From contig JAKAOJ010000019.1 of NCBI GenBank assembly GCA_021812205.1, positions 1 to 6,453 on the forward strand: DNA of 6,453 bases, given 5' to 3'. The DNA comes from Microcaldota archaeon (lineage in GTDB: Archaea; Micrarchaeota; Micrarchaeia; Micrarchaeales; Micrarchaeaceae). The notes beneath the pieces are model-generated. The model was not told the origin of the DNA, did no database searches, and worked only from the letters and a program-made list of their open reading frames with translations. Made by a program: the position numbers and the translations under genes. How positions within the stretch are numbered: position 1 is the stretch's first letter; every line of letters begins with the position of its first letter. Below are positions 5,939 to 6,453 of this stretch, one piece after another.

Positions 5939-6003
5939 AAAAACCACCTAATTTTTTATTGAATGGTTTTATGCAGCCAGATGATCGTTGTACGGCGTAA
6001 GCT
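5904..6003. repeat. Two 9-mers each repeated in swapped order around the regulator start
   Basis: GCGTAAGCT occurs at 5904-5912 and 5995-6003. CGTTGTACG occurs at 5916-5924 and 5986-5994. The first pair reads GCGTAAGCT, 3 nt, CGTTGTACG inside the regulator's first codons. The second reads CGTTGTACG directly followed by GCGTAAGCT upstream of it. Two candidate operators flanking the regulator's translation start would fit autoregulation, which is inferred. Confidence 0.5.
5944..5949 (-). promoter_or_regulatory. Shine-Dalgarno site that fixes the regulator start
   Basis: AGGTGG on the minus strand lies 5 nt before the ATG at 5938. The alternative GTG (5947) is part of this motif, so the SD argues against the longer reading. 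A weaker TATA-like CATAAAACC lies at about 5965-5973, but is too close to leave the SD well inside the transcript. Confidence 0.75.
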
Positions 6004-6094
6004 TCATTATGCAGGTATTAATTGCCCTTATACCGCTGACGCTGCCGCTAAAGGACGAGGCTGACCTCCACATTTGCAGCGTTTGCTCCTGCAT
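5969..6094 (-). CDS. Possible 41-aa small protein ahead of the regulator
   Basis: An ATG at 6094 opens 41 codons ending in TAA. It begins MQEQTLQMWRSASSF and ends TPYNDHLAA. The sequence matches no family I know and shows no membrane segment or metal motif; it has one Cys. Support comes from context. GGCGGTG (6100-6106), one mismatch from a full SD, lies 5 nt upstream. A strong TATA box at 6170-6177 would start transcription near 6147, about 50 nt before the ATG. The regulator's SD begins about 20 nt after its stop. This makes it a plausible first gene or leader peptide of the regulator operon. Its short length and the opposite-strand frame across the same bases keep confidence low. Confidence 0.4.
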   Translation of the reverse strand: MQEQTLQMWRSASSFSGSVSGIRAINTCIMKLTPYNDHLAA

Positions 6095-6099
6095 GCTTA

Positions 6100-6106
6100 C
6101 ACCGCC
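6100..6106 (-). promoter_or_regulatory. Shine-Dalgarno-like site of the small ORF
   Basis: GGCGGTG on the minus strand, 5 nt before the ATG at 6094, differs from GGAGGTG at one base. It is the main sequence evidence that the 41-codon ORF is translated. Confidence 0.5.
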
Positions 6107-6129
6107 AACCAACAAGGTTGCGCAGTTAT

Positions 6130-6145
6130 CGGCACCACTGTGCCG
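6130..6145. repeat. Short perfect hairpin
   Basis: CGGCAC, a CACT loop and GTGCCG form a 6-bp stem with a 4-nt loop, flanked on both sides by GTTAT. On the minus strand it would fold at the very 5' end of the predicted transcript (start near 6147), where it could shield the mRNA or affect initiation. Confidence 0.5.
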
Positions 6146-6169
6146 TTATACATTTGTGAAGCGTCAGGG

Positions 6170-6182
6170 TATTTAAACTTTG
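6170..6182 (-). promoter_or_regulatory. Strong BRE/TATA promoter reading toward the small ORF and regulator
   Basis: On the minus strand, CAAAG followed by TTTAAATA (6177-6170) is the best BRE-plus-TATA match in this part of the window. It predicts transcription starting near 6147. The first candidate gene downstream is the 41-codon ORF, then the regulator. Its downstream edge overlaps the right arm of the inverted repeat. Confidence 0.65.
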
Positions 6183-6240
6183 TGTCCGAACGGGCTTTGT
6201 GTGAAAACATCATTCTGTGTAAAAACTCTTGATTTTGTGT
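6178..6240. repeat. Four spaced TGTGT-type direct repeats
   Basis: CTTTGTGT (6178-6185), CTTTGTGT (6195-6202), TTCTGTGT (6213-6220) and TTTTGTGT (6233-6240) recur with ends 17, 18 and 20 bp apart. Copies 2 to 4 are followed by A-rich or G/A-rich bases. Read on the minus strand they are ACACAAA-type boxes immediately upstream of the TATA element, and the first copy forms its BRE. This looks like a tandem protein-binding array. Confidence 0.6.
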
Positions 6241-6280
6241 AAGGAGTGGGGGCTTTTTCGTACATATGCCTGAAGGCGAT

Positions 6281-6293
6281 GGATTTCAAATCC
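6281..6293. promoter_or_regulatory. 13-bp palindrome next to the PLP-enzyme promoter
   Basis: GGATTT-C-AAATCC is perfectly symmetric about a central C and ends 6 bp before the TATTAA box of the downstream gene. Position and symmetry suit an operator or activator site for a dimeric regulator. No regulator is identified. Confidence 0.45.
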
Positions 6294-6299
6294 CCAATG

Positions 6300-6305
6300 T
6301 ATTAA
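6300..6305 (+). promoter_or_regulatory. TATA box for the leaderless PLP-enzyme gene
   Basis: TATTAA is centred about 27 nt before the ATG at 6330, which would place the transcript start at the start codon. No SD lies between them (only AGTAATGGT), so leaderless initiation is expected, as for pth2. Confidence 0.5.
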
Positions 6306-6329
6306 GTCTTTTATCTGGCAAGTAATGGT

Positions 6330-6453
6330 ATGCCAGCCGCAACGCCGTTGGTCAGGATAGACACCTTCAACAGGCTTACGATATATGCAAAACTCGAGAA
6401 CCTCGAGCCCTCTGGCAGCGTGAAGTACAGGACAGTATCGAGGATGCTCGATG
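6330..6453 (+). CDS. Fold-type II PLP-dependent enzyme, cysteine synthase-like, C-terminus off the right edge
   Basis: Only the first 41 codons are in the window. They read TPLVRIDTFN (5-14) then IYAKLENLEPSGSVKYR (18-34), the hallmark start of the cysteine synthase/cystathionine beta-synthase/threonine synthase family. The lysine in PSGSVK (K32) is the PLP-binding residue. These enzymes do beta-replacement or elimination on serine-type substrates; the exact reaction needs the missing part. Most family members read KDR after SV, whereas this one reads KYR, which may mark a subfamily. The protein starts very close to the TPLVR motif, so its N-terminus is short. The ATG at 6330 is supported by the upstream TATA spacing; another ATG at 6325 is out of frame. 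Confidence 0.8.
   Translation, partial: MPAATPLVRIDTFNRLTIYAKLENLEPSGSVKYRTVSRMLD

Larger units (their letters stand above)
6030..6172. repeat. 143-bp block bounded by a 13-bp inverted repeat
   Basis: ATACCGCTGACGCT (6030-6043) pairs with AGCGTCAGGGTAT (6160-6172) over 13 bases with a single bulged G at 6035. Inside, ACGCTGC (6039-6045) also pairs with GCAGCGT (6076-6082), and smaller hairpins lie at 6057-6068, 6106-6120 and 6130-6145. The arms could be terminal repeats of a tiny non-autonomous element, paired operators, or the closing stem of a structured RNA. No clear target-site duplication flanks it. Confidence 0.55.
5939..6329. other. 391-bp region between the regulator and the PLP-enzyme gene
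   Basis: No large gene lies here. The stretch holds a possible 41-codon minus-strand ORF, a strong minus-strand TATA box, a 143-bp block bounded by inverted repeats, four spaced TGTGT-type repeats, a 13-bp palindrome and the promoter of the PLP-enzyme gene, each given separately. I searched it for tRNA, rRNA and CRISPR signatures and found none. Confidence 0.7.

Noticed and set aside
5988..6176. 62-codon plus-strand frame starting with TTG
   Set aside because: Rare start codon, no SD and no recognisable domain. The minus-strand reading of the same bases has better promoter and SD support.
6178..6240. CRISPR array from the spaced TGTGT repeats
   Set aside because: The repeated unit is only 7-8 bp and the spacing 17-20 bp, far below CRISPR repeat and spacer sizes. 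No cas genes are present.
6247..6296. tRNA-like 3' end (GGATTTCAAATCCCC resembles a T-arm)
   Set aside because: The base before TTC is T instead of G, no matching acceptor, D or anticodon arms are found, and the stretch to the GGGG run is only about 50 nt. It is better read as a palindrome.

Overview
The window reads as archaeal chromosome. The evidence is a eukaryotic/archaeal-type DNA primase catalytic subunit (PriS), an archaeal-type peptidyl-tRNA hydrolase (Pth2), a DUF373 membrane protein (an archaeal family), TATA boxes placed about 25 nt before start codons, GGTGG-type Shine-Dalgarno (SD) motifs, and heavy use of AGG/AGA Arg and ATA Ile codons. Small genes packed tightly on alternating strands would fit a small-genome archaeon, for example a DPANN/Micrarchaeota-type lineage. 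That placement is inference and no lineage marker here settles it.

Layout. Positions 1-2067 hold two minus-strand genes: a DUF373 membrane protein running off the left edge, and priS. A 125-bp divergent promoter region separates priS from a plus-strand set: a HAD-like phosphatase, pth2 (GTG start, apparently leaderless) and a small NifX/NifB-type cofactor-binding domain protein. These converge on ilvE, a branched-chain aminotransferase on the minus strand. ilvE diverges from a one-domain O6-alkylguanine-DNA alkyltransferase with the catalytic PCHRV motif; one palindromic TTAATTAA box sits in the gap and could serve both. The alkyltransferase overlaps by 27 bp, tail to tail, an unrecognised helical protein. 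That protein lies 15 nt downstream of a winged-helix regulator with its own strong SD. The right edge carries the start of a CysK/threonine-synthase-fold PLP enzyme on the plus strand.

The least ordinary part is 5900-6330. A strong minus-strand promoter (TTTAAATA) appears to drive an unlisted 41-codon small ORF with a near-perfect SD, then the regulator, then the helical protein: a possible three-gene operon. Around it lie a long-range inverted repeat (13 paired bases with one bulge, bounding 143 bp), two 9-mers each present twice in swapped order, four TGTGT-type repeats spaced 17-20 bp just upstream of the promoter, and a 13-bp palindrome next to the TATA box of the PLP-enzyme gene. Together these look like a control region for the regulator operon and perhaps its divergent neighbour.

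Most other genes are housekeeping: replication priming, tRNA recycling, branched-chain amino acid metabolism and alkylation repair. No CRISPR array, rRNA, tRNA, insertion sequence or transposase was seen.
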